Origin: Arctopsyche grandis
Lineage: Eukaryota > Arthropoda > Insecta > Trichoptera > Hydropsychidae
Reading direction: 5' to 3'
Length of the DNA stretch: 64,000 bases
Assembly: GCF_051622035.1 (NCBI RefSeq)
Contig: NC_135365.1
Location: 22,277,501-22,341,500 of the forward strand
The position numbers were made by a program, and so were the translations under genes. Below, one piece after another: positions 44,707-64,000 of the stretch (position 1 is its first letter; each line of letters begins with the position of its first letter). The notes beneath the pieces were generated by a model that worked only from the letters and a program-made list of their open reading frames with translations, was not told the DNA's origin and ran no database searches.

Positions 44707-44972
44707 GCACTGCGCGACAGGAACGACTGCGATGCGACACTACGCAGTAAATAATGTCAATCATTCGTTCGGTACCTCGGAGCAAGATGGCCGAAACGGA
44801 CGCTATTATAGTATCATTGATATGCGAGGAAGAAGAACAATCGAGAAAAACCAAAATATTATGGCTACATGCTATTTCAAAGTCGCGAACGACACCTTGC
44901 GTCAAAGTTGGTCGAAAAGTCAACTTTGACGCAAGGTGTCGTTCTACGTCATGCGACTGTCGCGCAGTGTCA
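44707..44972 (+). mobile_element. Small TIR element with a second Harbinger-like peptide
   Basis: Ends CACTGCGCGACAGGAACGAC and an inverse at about 44938-44972 (CTGTCGCGCAGTG). The internal frame from 44787 reads MAETDAIIVSLICEEEEQSR followed by K-T-K-I-L-W-L-H-A, resembling the LEEEE..WVHP start of HARBI1-like transposases. A 58-bp hairpin (44887-44944, arms GAACGACACCTTGCGTCAAA) lies near the right end. It is too short to be active. Confidence 0.5.
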
Positions 44973-45346
44973 TAAAGTTCCTACAATTGATGAAGATAGC
45001 GAAATGATTTTGAGCACTACCGATAAAATGAAAGAGACCTACAGTTGAAGATTTTTTTCAAATAATTTGTAGAAAACCTATGACATTGTCGAGTTTGGGT
45101 CTCCACTTTGTAAGTTGGGATCGATTCACAATGTTGGTGGAGCTACTTTACTTCCTTCCACCCATCATATTAAATACTCATGTTTACAACAAAAATGTAA
45201 TTTTACTCCAACCACCTTGCATGAGTTTAATAAAATTTAAGCTTTGTATTTAATAGGAATATTCATTTTTGTTAAATACACATATTTTTTACTCCTTCAA
45301 TTTAAAGTACTCACAAGCTGTATGTAAGTGAATTATGTACATATAA

Positions 45347-45772
45347 GGCCTATTGCGCACTGTGGACCGGTCGATGGACGACCGGTAGTCGTCGACCCAA
45401 AAACGTATGCAACTAGGGTCAATGGGTCGTTCAGACCAGTGGCGTAGCGAAGGGGGGGGTCCGGGGTGTCTGGACCCCCCCCTTGGCGGATCGCAGTCGG
45501 CGGCAAAATATCCCACTCCTGTCGCAATTGATCGATCGATTGCATCATATACTTCAGTTAGCAGTTAGTTTTACTTTATTTTAAAATATTGTGATTTTAT
45601 ATTAGTTAAATATAAATTATTTTGCTTTTTTTCCTGTAAAAATCCCCCCCTTGACAAAATCCTGGCTACGCCACTGGTTTAGACAACTTCGACTACGTGC
45701 GTAAACACCCATCTAAGCCTATGTCGACGACGACTGGTCGTCCGTCAACTGGTCGACAGTGCGCATTATGCC
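45347..45772. mobile_element. Harbinger-type MITE split by a hAT MITE
   Basis: Ends pair as GGCCTATTGCGCACTGTGGA and, from the right, GGCATAATGCGCACTGTCGA, continuing through GGACGACC and GTCGTCGAC. TAA flanks both ends (45344-45346 and 45773-45775), the 3-bp Harbinger duplication. The element at 45437-45676 was inserted later into its middle. Confidence 0.8.
45437..45676. mobile_element. hAT MITE with CAGTGGCGTAGC ends, nested
   Basis: Starts CAGTGGCGTAGCGAAGG and ends with the inverse GCTACGCCACTG. GTTCAGAC (45429-45436) and GTTTAGAC (45677-45684) are an 8-bp duplication with one change. Both flanks belong to the older Harbinger MITE. Poly-C/G tracts and AT-rich centre; non-coding. Confidence 0.88.
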
Positions 45773-46071
45773 TAAGGGATTTAATAAAAATTATACACTG
45801 GATAACGGCTATAGCATTTTACCCTACACGTTGTTGTAAAAAATGTGAGTTATTAACAAAAACTTACAAGCTTTGAACTAATCGTAGGCGAGTATTTTTA
45901 TTCACATGTATTACTGTTTTATTTTTGAAAACGACACTAAAATAAATAGTAGAAGAGATAAGTGAGTTGGCTGTAAACACACACCACTCGATAGCCTGGA
46001 TCCTGCCTGAGCATCCGGCCGTTCGGTCTCTTGTTCACGTGCGTTAGCTGGTGTTGGTTGTCGCCGTCAAA

Positions 46072-46692
46072 ATGGGTCACGAGAACATCTGGTACTCTCA
46101 CCCGCGCAAATATGGACCTGGATCTCGCTCCTGGTTAGTTTCCCAAGCAATCCCGCCCAAAAACGAGCGGCCCAACCCCGCTGGAACGGCTCTTGCCCAC
46201 GCACCTCCGCCCCTCAACACGTGTGCAAATGCTCGAAATCCTTATCGGTGACACGGCCGATCGGAGTGATTCTGTGCATTTCGCATAATAATTCCTGTGT
46301 TTTCAAATGAATTTTGCGTACTTGGGGCACATTACAATTGTTTAAAAAGAGTCTTTCGGCCGGTTTAACCTTAGACGCCTCAACATAACCTATAACTGTC
46401 AATATTGCCATGTAAAGATGGCTGTATTCAACGCTGTTGCGTTCTAATATTAAAACAAATGAAATTTTTTAAATATTAATTTTATTACTTTTTGAATTTC
46501 AGCCGAGCCTGCTCCAACAAACATGGTCTCATTCGGAAATATGGCCTTAATTTGTGCCGTCAGTGTTTCCGGGAGTACTCCAACAAAATAGGATTTAAGA
46601 AGGTAGTATATCTTTGCATTTGTTTTATACTTTATATTCATAAATAAAGTTTGTATTAATATTTTTCATTTGTTTATTTTCAGCTGGACTAA
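46072..46692 (+). CDS. RpS29: 40S ribosomal protein S29 (uS14)
   Basis: Three exons (46072-46133, 46503-46602, 46684-46692) join in frame to 56 aa, exactly the family length. The protein sits in the head of the 40S ribosomal subunit. It starts [20 protein letters not shown], carries the C4 zinc site C21-x2-C24-x14-C39-x2-C42 (CRAC and CRQC) and ends [14 protein letters not shown], all diagnostic. The last exon codes only Leu, Asp and stop. Introns follow GT-AG rules. Just upstream is a pyrimidine stretch (GGTCTCTTG, about 46026) that may be a 5'-TOP start, and an E-box CACGTG at 46036-46041. ATTAAA at 46799-46804 is the likely poly(A) signal. No other gene lies within 4 kb. Confidence 0.97.
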
Positions 46693-46804
46693 ACTAAGCC
46701 TTAAGATTTGGCTGGAGCCTACGTTAAAATGAATATGCATCATTCCGTTATAAAATTGTAATGCTATTTATATGATATGATAACTGCTGCACATTTGTAT
46801 TAAA

Positions 46805-48268
46805 GTAGATTTCAGCAAACGCTCGCTTGTTTTATTCCTAGGTTATGAGAAATGTAATCAAATAAACCATATTTTAATACAAGCGAAAATATATCTGAAA
46901 ACTTTTATTTGCTGTACTTTGAGCTGTGTATATAATTACCTGGTTGAGCAGATTGAACATTATTTTGCTGCAAATTAGTTTTGCCATTATGGCATACTCC
47001 TCAAATTGACCATTCTAACCAGACTTGGGCAGCGGAGATGCTGCCGATAAATAAAATAATAGACCTTTCCGTTGTCCGAGAAAGGAGAGCAAAAAAAAAA
47101 TATTGACAATGGTGAACAATTTTTTTTAGCATTGCGCTGCTGATCTCTGATTATAACAATAAGATTCCATTAAAATTCGTTACATTACATTTAGCTTATC
47201 TATAGATCAGAAGTTCAGTTTAAAATGAAAATCGAAGTAAACACTTTCTCTGTTACAGTGTATAAATATTATTGTACGCTAATTTGAATAATGAAATTTT
47301 TGAAGACAAATCTACAAAGAATTGTTAAAATCCATCTGCTGTAGAAAGACACAGGTAAAACGTACATGTTATCTCTCATTGCCTCGATAGAACTTTGTAC
47401 GAGATGGAGTGAAAAGGACTTGTGCATTTTACCGAAGTGTCTTCCTACAGCGGATGGTTTATAATTGGTCTTTTGTGATTAGATCACATAAAGTTTTTCT
47501 TGTATATAAAAACTATAAATGAAAATAAGAAGAGGTTAGTAAAAGATAGTCATTGTGGACATGGACCAGACAGAATAGGTGAAAATTTAAGATTGAAAAA
47601 ACATTTGTGACGTTTTTAAAGACTAAAGCTTTTAGTTTTCTTGAAAAAATGTACTGGTGTTCTTGTAAGTATACTAAATACAAATCTGTATTGTTTCTCT
47701 ATCGCCGTAACCTTTTCGAAGTCACGGTGCATTTTTGATCATGACACAAAATGGCGGTGCACCAGAATTAAACGGTCAAAAAAAAATGCAGACAATTTTT
47801 ATTACAAATTAAAGAAAATATATATAAGTTTTTCATTCCAAATTGACACTTATTCATTTCAAATTTGCATTGAAAAGGGGTCAATTTGAAATGAAGAGAA
47901 CTGGATATTCCTTTTAGAAAGAAATCCATATGATACGTCGACAAGGACACTAATACTTCTTTTGGGTACCAAAATCCACAACTAATTTATTTTCCTCTAT
48001 TCGATTTTTCCAAAATCCTATCAATTTGTCAATGGATGTCAAAAAAATTTCTTTTTTCCTTGAATGCTTGTGTTAGCGTTAGATAAGTAATTAAAAATAT
48101 CTGCTAAATATGAACACCAATCATAATTCTGAAGATATTTTACAAAATTACCACCCGACTTCAGCGTGAAAAAACACATTCGTACTGAGCTTCCAAAGAA
48201 ATGCAGTTTTTTAAGAACGTGTTTTTAAAGGTTTCGATTTAATGAAATTTACCATATTTACAACTTGG
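46805..48268. other. Intergenic region with one MITE
   Basis: At about 47330-47457 a small hairpin element has inverted ends CCATCTGCTGTAGAAAGACA / its complement, and the AGGTAAAACGTACATGTTAT block shared with 56070-56100. A fragment of the fold-back family lies near 47065-47125. No gene. Confidence 0.5.
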
Positions 48269-48276
48269 TCTAGTAC

Positions 48277-48622
48277 CATAGATGTATAATACATAGATCC
48301 GCCCTCACGCTTTATACTGGTCTCCCTGTTGGCGCATGTACACTTTCTCTCAGTAGGTAGTTAGCTTCTAAGTAGGAAAGGTCGATTGCGGAGATCTTAT
48401 CGATAGATATGCTGAGATCTTGTCGTCACTCACGGAGGGGTGCGGGGGATTTAACTAGTGGGGAAGTGAACAAAAACGCCGACTGCTGTGTCGTAGGGAA
48501 AAAACCTTTTTTTTCCCCAACTTCTCCGCTAGTTAAACCCCCCGCACCCCTCAGTTAGTGACGACAAGATCTCGGACCAAAATCACGCGTCGGGGCTCAT
48601 CTATGTGTATTATATATCTATG
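48277..48622. mobile_element. hAT-type MITE, family 2, with exact duplication
   Basis: Ends CATAGATGTATAATACATAG and the inverse are one or two steps from the family 1 ends, but the interior differs. TCTAGTAC flanks both sides exactly (48269-48276, 48623-48630). The body has a long internal inverted repeat: GATCTTGTCGTCACTCACGG with GGGTGCGGGGGATTTAACTA, and the inverse after a short centre. Confidence 0.9.
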
Positions 48623-48630
48623 TCTAGTAC

Positions 48631-50126
48631 AGGTTTTAGTGCTGCTGGTAATATTTTCGAAACGAGGTTCTGAAACCTAGAGATTAGGGTTTCTTGTCTT
48701 TTCACGGGTAACAAATCCTTAAAATGAGCCTACCATTGACAGAGCGACATCCGTTTAAATTCCTACACATAACTCCCATGATAATTCGAAATCACATTAA
48801 ATTTTCCACCTGTTTTCACGGTGCACTGCAACAAGCTCGCGGTGCACCGGTTAAGAACCACTGCTCCATCGAGTGTTAATGTCTGATTATATCGCAATAT
48901 TTCCTATAATGGGTCTGGTTTGCGATTAAAATTAAACTCAAAAGGAATGAATGAGTGAACGGAAGGGTTTACGGAGGGGCAGTCAAGTAAATAAGTGCAA
49001 TATAAGGAGTAAAATTTTACACTTGCATATAAAATTTATTGACACATCATAATCCATATGTACAAATTTTATATCGTAGTGTACAACTAACAGTGTGAAA
49101 GATCATCAGATTAAAACACCAATGGTTTTTTTTATTATTTTTGCAGCAGCAAAAGCCAAGCGTCAAAAAATATCATCGAGAATCAATTACAAAAAAGTCT
49201 TGTATTTTCTTTTTTTCGCTTTCCTTATAATTAATCAATTGTTACGTTAGCCGAAATGCACGCCCAGCATCGCAACGGTGGTCACTTTTAATCATATAAA
49301 TACATAATAAGCTCACACTGCATAGTCACAATACTTGCACACAATATTGAGAAACAAAATAAAAAAAAACAACGACGAAACACAAACCTGGGACAACGCT
49401 ATATATATATATAGTCTAATTTTCATCTCGAACAATATCTTCTATCAAGCTAGCTCGTATATTTTTTTCAACACTCTGGATTCGTTGATTGCCGTTCTAA
49501 GCTAAGATGACGCGCTTCACAGGTACTAAATAATCCGATGCTGACCACACCGTATACTTGAAACGACCGCTACGATATACGAGTCTACGTCGTAAAATCA
49601 CCCCGGAGCAGAGTCACGCAACGTAAGCTACATACATGTATACTTGGTGCGACTAAAATTTGGCATATTGTGAACTGTCACCGCTAAACACAGTTTAACA
49701 ATATTTACATTCGTATTTGTACTTTGTATTTTTCTCTATATAAAAATATTCGCAAGTGTTATTATTATTATGTATATAATATTAGATCAGTTTTCTATTG
49801 GAAATCGGCCACGTCGACTATATTCGTCGTATCTTCAGAACGAGACGGTCTGATGTTTGACGCGTTTCAATTCGAAGAATACGACGAGGTCCGACGCGTT
49901 GCATTACGTGACTCTGTCGGTAAGCTTCTACAAATTAAAATCTGAAAAAATCAAACAACTTACACGATTAAAGCATATCAAATAATTCAATATAAAAACA
50001 AGTAAAAATCTATTTAAATGCAAATCAACAAAATAATACCCAAACAAAGAGAGCAAGTCCTTTCTTTCAGCGTTGGAAGCTATTTTTTGCAAACTTCATT
50101 TGAAACACTATTTTACACACATCAGA
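48631..50126. other. Region without a firm gene; one possible exon
   Basis: GC content rises at 49440-49930. An open frame at 49793-49920 reads SATSTIFVVSSERDGLMFDA then FQFEEYDEVRR and ends at a strong donor-like G|GTAAGC. I know no such protein and see no partner exon, so it may be UTR or intergenic sequence. Confidence 0.3.
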
Positions 50127-50130
50127 TTAA

Positions 50131-50663
50131 CCCTTTGAATGCTGACCAACGCCAATCGGCGTTTTGTCAACGACTCCATGAGCCTGAAATATGCACAAAG
50201 GCTTTGCATTTTAAGCATGTACAAAGTAAACAAGAATACTACCCGTTAAGCCTTTCCAGGTAGCATTGAAAAAAAATACATTGAACTTAGATCGTGTAAA
50301 ATGTGTTAATGTTTATAAAGACTGATTTACACTAGAATTTCTGAATTTATAACCATAGCAGAATTTATCGATGGAGATCCCAAACTGCCGAGTATTTTAC
50401 ATTTTAACAACAACGAAGAAGATGGAACTAGTTTTGGAATAATACATTCATTAATAGACTTGTTTTGTTTATTTTATATTGTTGCAAGATATATTAGAGA
50501 GTCTAAACACACCATTACAAAACTCGAAATCCTCAGCGATAGTTATCTAGGGTTTGTTTGGATTAGATACCATTTTTACACTTTCTTTCTATTGGATTTC
50601 TGAATAATTCTAGTTGAAATTTATGGCGGGCTTTCGACATAAAAGACGTCAGCACTCAAAGGG
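50131..50663. mobile_element. piggyBac-type MITE, copy 2
   Basis: Flanked by TTAA on both sides (50127-50130, 50664-50667). Ends CCCTTTGAATGCTGAC and GTCAGCACTCAAAGGG are near-perfect inverses, as expected of piggyBac-type elements. It is the shorter sister of 33830-34638, with matching interior blocks such as TAAGCCTTTCCAGGTAGCAT. Confidence 0.9.
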
Positions 50664-50907
50664 TTAACAAAAACGTTAAAAATAATACATCGGACTGGTG
50701 TTACATCTTTTTCTCCGTCAATTCTTAGGTCCATTATAAACAAATCGATCTTTCGCGAAGTATGCAAAATATGCCACACAGCAAACAATCTTGTTTTACG
50801 ATTTCACAGCCATTATACAGATACATATTTCAAAATTTACTCTTACTCGCATTTTACATTCCGTCACATTATGATATTGCACTCAACTTTAAAATACACA
50901 CATTATA

Positions 50908-60361
<9,454 letters not shown>

Positions 60362-60599
60362 CTGAAAGATAAATTAAATCAGATTGAAGCGAGGACTTTT
60401 CAAAGGAAACAGTCACCAACTATATAATACCTAAATTCATTTATTTTTTAATCTATACCAGGAAGGCCTAACAGGTAACCTCAATGCGCCCACCTAACCA
60501 GAAACATTGTACATTTGATACAAGTATTATACAAAGTAATGACTGTGTACCCCGGATCAGGCTAACGGGACTCAGTAAGTGCCCGAACAAAGGATACGC

Positions 60600-60860
60600 C
60601 GAAGTCCTCACATACCTGGGCGAGTGCGTGCGTAAACAATAGACTCGCCATGTTTGACCCATAAGTGCCTAAACAATAGACACATTAATGGAGCGAGGAA
60701 GCTGTGATGTGCAACTTGTCCTTTATAAGGAGGAACACGCGGTAGACCAGATTATTCTGAAATTAGCGGTGGATCCGTTCGGACCTCTTGAATCGTCGAA
60801 TAAATGCTGTGAAGCGACTTTGGCCTTTCATTTGGATCCTGAACCCACCCTTACGTAACA
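60600..60860 (-). repeat. Dispersed repeat, inverse of 2690-2960
   Basis: Carries TGAAGCGACTTTGGCCTTTC and CCTTTATAAGGAGG, the complement of the 2690-2960 block. Non-coding. Lies upstream of the first spastin exon seen. Confidence 0.55.
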
Positions 60861-60945
60861 GTATTATACTATTTATCTGGTAGCCTGCGATCATTTATTA
60901 TTTATTTTATTTATAAAAAAATATATTTTCCCATAATGTTATTAC

Positions 60946-61134
60946 CATAGAAGTAGAATCGCTCTCAGCCTCCAAAAATGTTGCTACAAAAACTCTGCGC
61001 GGCAGAGTTTGTTCATTGTTTGCTAAACTTCGTCTCTCTCTCTCTTCTGACTTTCCGTCTCTCTCTCTTCGATGGCTCGCTTTTATACTGTACCTTTGTT
61101 AACCAATGACCATTCTATGCATTCTACTTCTATG
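60946..61134. mobile_element. hAT-type MITE, family 1, copy 3
   Basis: Ends CATAGAAGTAGAAT and the inverse, with an exact 8-bp flank GTTATTAC (60938-60945, 61135-61142). The left end has lost the inner GCATAGAAT part of the TIR. Interior matches copy 1 (CTCTCAGCCTCCAAAAATGT, CTTCGTCTCTCTCTC). Confidence 0.92.
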
Positions 61135-61227
61135 GTTATTACAGGTTACCCCTGAGCGACACCTCTGGTATTAAACTTGTTCATATATAGATTTATAGAT
61201 TATAAATAAGAAATCATATTTAAATAG

Positions 61228-61463
61228 TAGGTAGGATGGTTTTGCCAATTTAGTGAAGAACCGTTTCAACGATGAAATCAGATAAATTGGCAAACTCTGA
61301 TAGCAAACGACGACTTGGAGTCTTAAATATCCATATCTGACCGCAGCACTTCAGAAATACTTCCTAATAAATTCGTTTCAATGGAGGTCAACCCAGGGCT
61401 TGAACCCAGGAACCTCTCGGTGGTTAGCATTAACGCAACCACTGAGCTATTTATGCTGCTATC
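61228..61463 (-). mobile_element. tRNA-derived SINE, best copy
   Basis: On the minus strand the head reads TAGCTCAGTGG (A box, complement at 61439-61449) and, 32 bases further, GGTTCAAGCCC (B box, 61396-61406), the RNA polymerase III promoter of a tRNA. A non-tRNA body of about 170 bp follows (GACTCCAAGTCGTCG, ATCTGATTTCATCG) to about 61228. The spacing of the boxes fits a tRNA-derived SINE; it does not fold as an intact tRNA. Confidence 0.8.
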
Positions 61464-63386
61464 TAAATCATTGATCATTACAGTAGGATTTACCTATAAT
61501 ACTTAAATGTTCTGAACTTTTAAAATAAATATATGATCCATGTTTAAAGTTTCCATTTTTTTCATATAAAAATTTTAATATGCCGAAACTTCAATACTAT
61601 TTGAGAAATCAAATTTTGAATTTGCCATGTTTATTATGTATTATATATATTTTTGCAACTACTGCATATCTTCCAATTATGGCACATAATAAAAAAAAAC
61701 ATTCATTTCATTCAGACCTACCTAAATTATTCAACGTCCCAAAATACACACTCAATTATAATTAAAAAACTAAATCAACACTGAGTAGGTAGGAAAGTAA
61801 CGAGCAACTGCTCTATCAGCATTTACATACATACAAAGGTATAATCAAAACGAAATTCGCAAACAGTGTTAGTATAATCAGTCAAAAAACTGGTTCCTCA
61901 TACGTGTGACGAAACCGACGCATACCAAAATCACACTTCTGACTTTCCACATGTGCCTCGACGACTACGATTACTACCACCTGACCGATTCATTTACAAA
62001 GCGTAAACATATCGCACACTAACACCGGTCAAAGACGTTATGCTCGCTTCATTTATAGACCATGAATATGCACCGAGCTTACGACAGGGACTCGCATACT
62101 TTTTGTAGTGTATAACGGGCTCCAATTGTGCAAGTTGAACAACTACGAAGATATATGCGGTTTACAATACTTACGGTATTTGTGGCCGACTTCAAGGGCA
62201 ACTTGGCATCATATGATATCAAATATGCCAAATGGTCTCGTAAATATCCTTCTATAAACTAGAAAGCATCTCGATAGTGCACGTTACTTTCATGCATCCA
62301 TTCATCTACGTCGAAGTACAGACAAAAGAGACAATACATTGAATGGACGTTGCTTTATTGTGATCCGATATATAAAAGAGTAATGTTACACGCATCGCAG
62401 CCTATGTTTGTTGTGGATTATATAATTGTAGATTTATTTATTACAACGGTAGTATATTTTCGCATAGATAATGAGTCGTCTATCTGTTTTGAAAAGCGTA
62501 ATAGTATAATATGGTAGTTTATATAAGCAAGTCTACGATTGAATGCACCTTTATTAACTAAACTGAGTGATGTGGAACTGAATTATGCAAATTATCTGTC
62601 AAATGGGTTAAAATTTGACATTGACAAATTCAGATGGTCTAATAAAGAGTGATATATATACACGTTACGGTACACATTTGACTCGCATCAAGATTAATGA
62701 GCCAGTCGGTGTAGAAGTGGTATAACAGGTATAGTGTAGTTAAACAATTTTACATGTTATATATGAATGAAAGTCATTCTCCGATTTGAAATGTTTATAA
62801 TTTTGATAATTGACTATCATACGTACACATAAGCCTTTGAAATTTATTAAGTACAGTTGTTAGTATTATGAAAATGTATTGGGGAAACAACTCGTTTATT
62901 GAATGGATGCTGTGGGATTACTGTTGTGCTAATGACACAAGTATTCTTCTAACGGTATTGAACGTTTCCTCGGTTGAGATTGGATTTCCTGAATAATTTA
63001 AGATCTATTTATATATGTATGTACTTGGTGTATATTGTTAGATGACTTGTCTCTTATTAATCAAATTTTAAAGTTTTTATTTTTACTTACACGCAATATG
63101 GTTATTACTTTTTAATCTTTTAGTGAATATTAAAACTACTATAAATCAAGAGAATCTTTGTTAAATACTTGAACTTTTTAGCAATTATTATAGTACTAAT
63201 ATAAAAATAGCTAGATTTTTAAATATTTAAAATCGGATATGTCATTGAACTGAAAATTATATACTCATTAGGGCTATCTCAAATAACAATACATGTTCCA
63301 ACAATGCTGAAAGTAAGAGGGCAATAATTAAAAAAAGAGTTTTATATGAAATTAGTAATAGACATAATGGCAAAAAGCTATATTAC
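61464..63386. other. Upstream of known spastin exons, no exon found
   Basis: GC rises slightly at 61900-62200 but all six frames are broken and no spastin N-terminal hydrophobic hairpin can be read. The rest is AT-rich. Confidence 0.4.
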
Positions 63387-63633
63387 CAGGGGCATCATTT
63401 AGGGGGGCCGTCTCCCCCCCCCCTATTGTATTTTCAGGAGATTATTTTGTATTTTATAAATGTGTTTATACCTAATCTCTTAATAGATTTTTTTAAATTA
63501 TTTTACTATGAATTTTATTGATAAAAATATATAAATAAAAAAAATGATAATACATCCCCCCCCCCCCAGAAAGTTATTCCTTATTGGTCAAAATTTTTGC
63601 TCCCTCTTGAGAAAAGCTGAAATGACGCCCCTG
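63387..63633. mobile_element. hAT-like MITE, CAGGGGC family, copy 2
   Basis: Ends CAGGGGCATCATTTAGGGG and the inverse of CAGGGGCGTCATTTCAGC. Shares TTTTATTGATAAAAATATAT and poly-C blocks with 56190-56614. The 8-bp flanks do not match, so the borders or their history are uncertain. Confidence 0.7.
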
Positions 63634-64000
63634 TAAAATTGCCCTAATGATTAACCTCTCTCTAGTGATTTATGTACATATGTAGATTTTATTTTTAGAT
63701 TGCAGAGTTTCGTTTTAGAATCGTTTTGATATACGATTAGTGTATTAAAAAACAAATTTGATAAAAAAATGGATGAAAATAAATGTAGCTTCACCGAACC
63801 AAATAAGTTACATTTTTTATTTTACGAAAAAAATTAAATAACAATATGGAGATGCGACTGTCAGAAAAATTACTCAGGTGGGTTGAATTTTTTTGTAAAA
63901 ACAATAATATATGCAAATGAATTTCATTGTTTGATAATAGAAAAAAATGTCTACGGTACATTTATGTAATAATGATTTTATTATTAGATAATAAAAAAAA

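Noticed and set aside
61396-61449. Functional tRNA gene on the minus strand
   Set aside because: A and B boxes are present but acceptor and anticodon stems do not pair and a SINE body follows.
61580-61765. Missing N-terminal exon of spastin
   Set aside because: It is on the opposite strand and lacks the expected hydrophobic hairpin followed by an AFEYIS-type lead into the MIT domain.

Overview
The window looks like nuclear DNA from an insect. It is AT-rich and gene-poor, with small exons split by GT-AG introns, many TA-rich microsatellites and many non-autonomous DNA transposons. The recognisable genes are conserved animal genes (Prmt1, RpS29, spastin), plus single-domain sterol-carrier proteins of the kind insects carry. 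I cannot fix the insect order from sequence alone.

Layout. At 1-9.8 kb there are only repeats: a TIR element, a Harbinger-type MITE, a diverged 0.4-kb tandem duplication and a truncated LINE 3' end. At 9.8-33.5 kb four plus-strand genes form a cluster. Two are small secreted cysteine-rich proteins (9830-11191 and 30145-33521), each with two tandem copies of a C..C..C..CCC module on separate exons. Between them lie two SCP-2-domain genes (13329-15707 and 18965-19630) that share an intron position. The same interval holds a four-unit 321-bp tandem array (20.5-21.8 kb), a broken hAT transposase (23.5-24.2 kb) and a 1.4-kb non-coding hAT element (25.4-26.8 kb).

At 35.9-41.7 kb is the complete eight-exon Prmt1 gene (minus strand, 370 aa). 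At 42.1-45.8 kb is a dense nest of inverted repeats with Harbinger-type transposase fragments and a hAT MITE inserted inside a Harbinger MITE. At 46.07-46.69 kb is complete RpS29 (56 aa). From 60.36 down to 52.55 kb is spastin (minus strand): nine exons from the MIT domain to the stop. Its N-terminal exon(s) were not found and probably lie beyond the right edge. Spastin introns hold a LINE fragment, SINE copies and MITEs.

Prmt1, RpS29 and spastin are housekeeping genes with no evident shared pathway. The two SCP-2 genes and the two cysteine-rich genes look like products of local duplication. The most novel protein-level signal is the double-CCC cysteine-rich pair, where one paralogue ends in a hydrophobic tail and the other does not. 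The most novel DNA-level signals are the nested transposons with readable target-site duplications and the 321-bp array, whose unit also occurs as dispersed single copies. All exon models were made by eye from frame, phase and GT/AG agreement.
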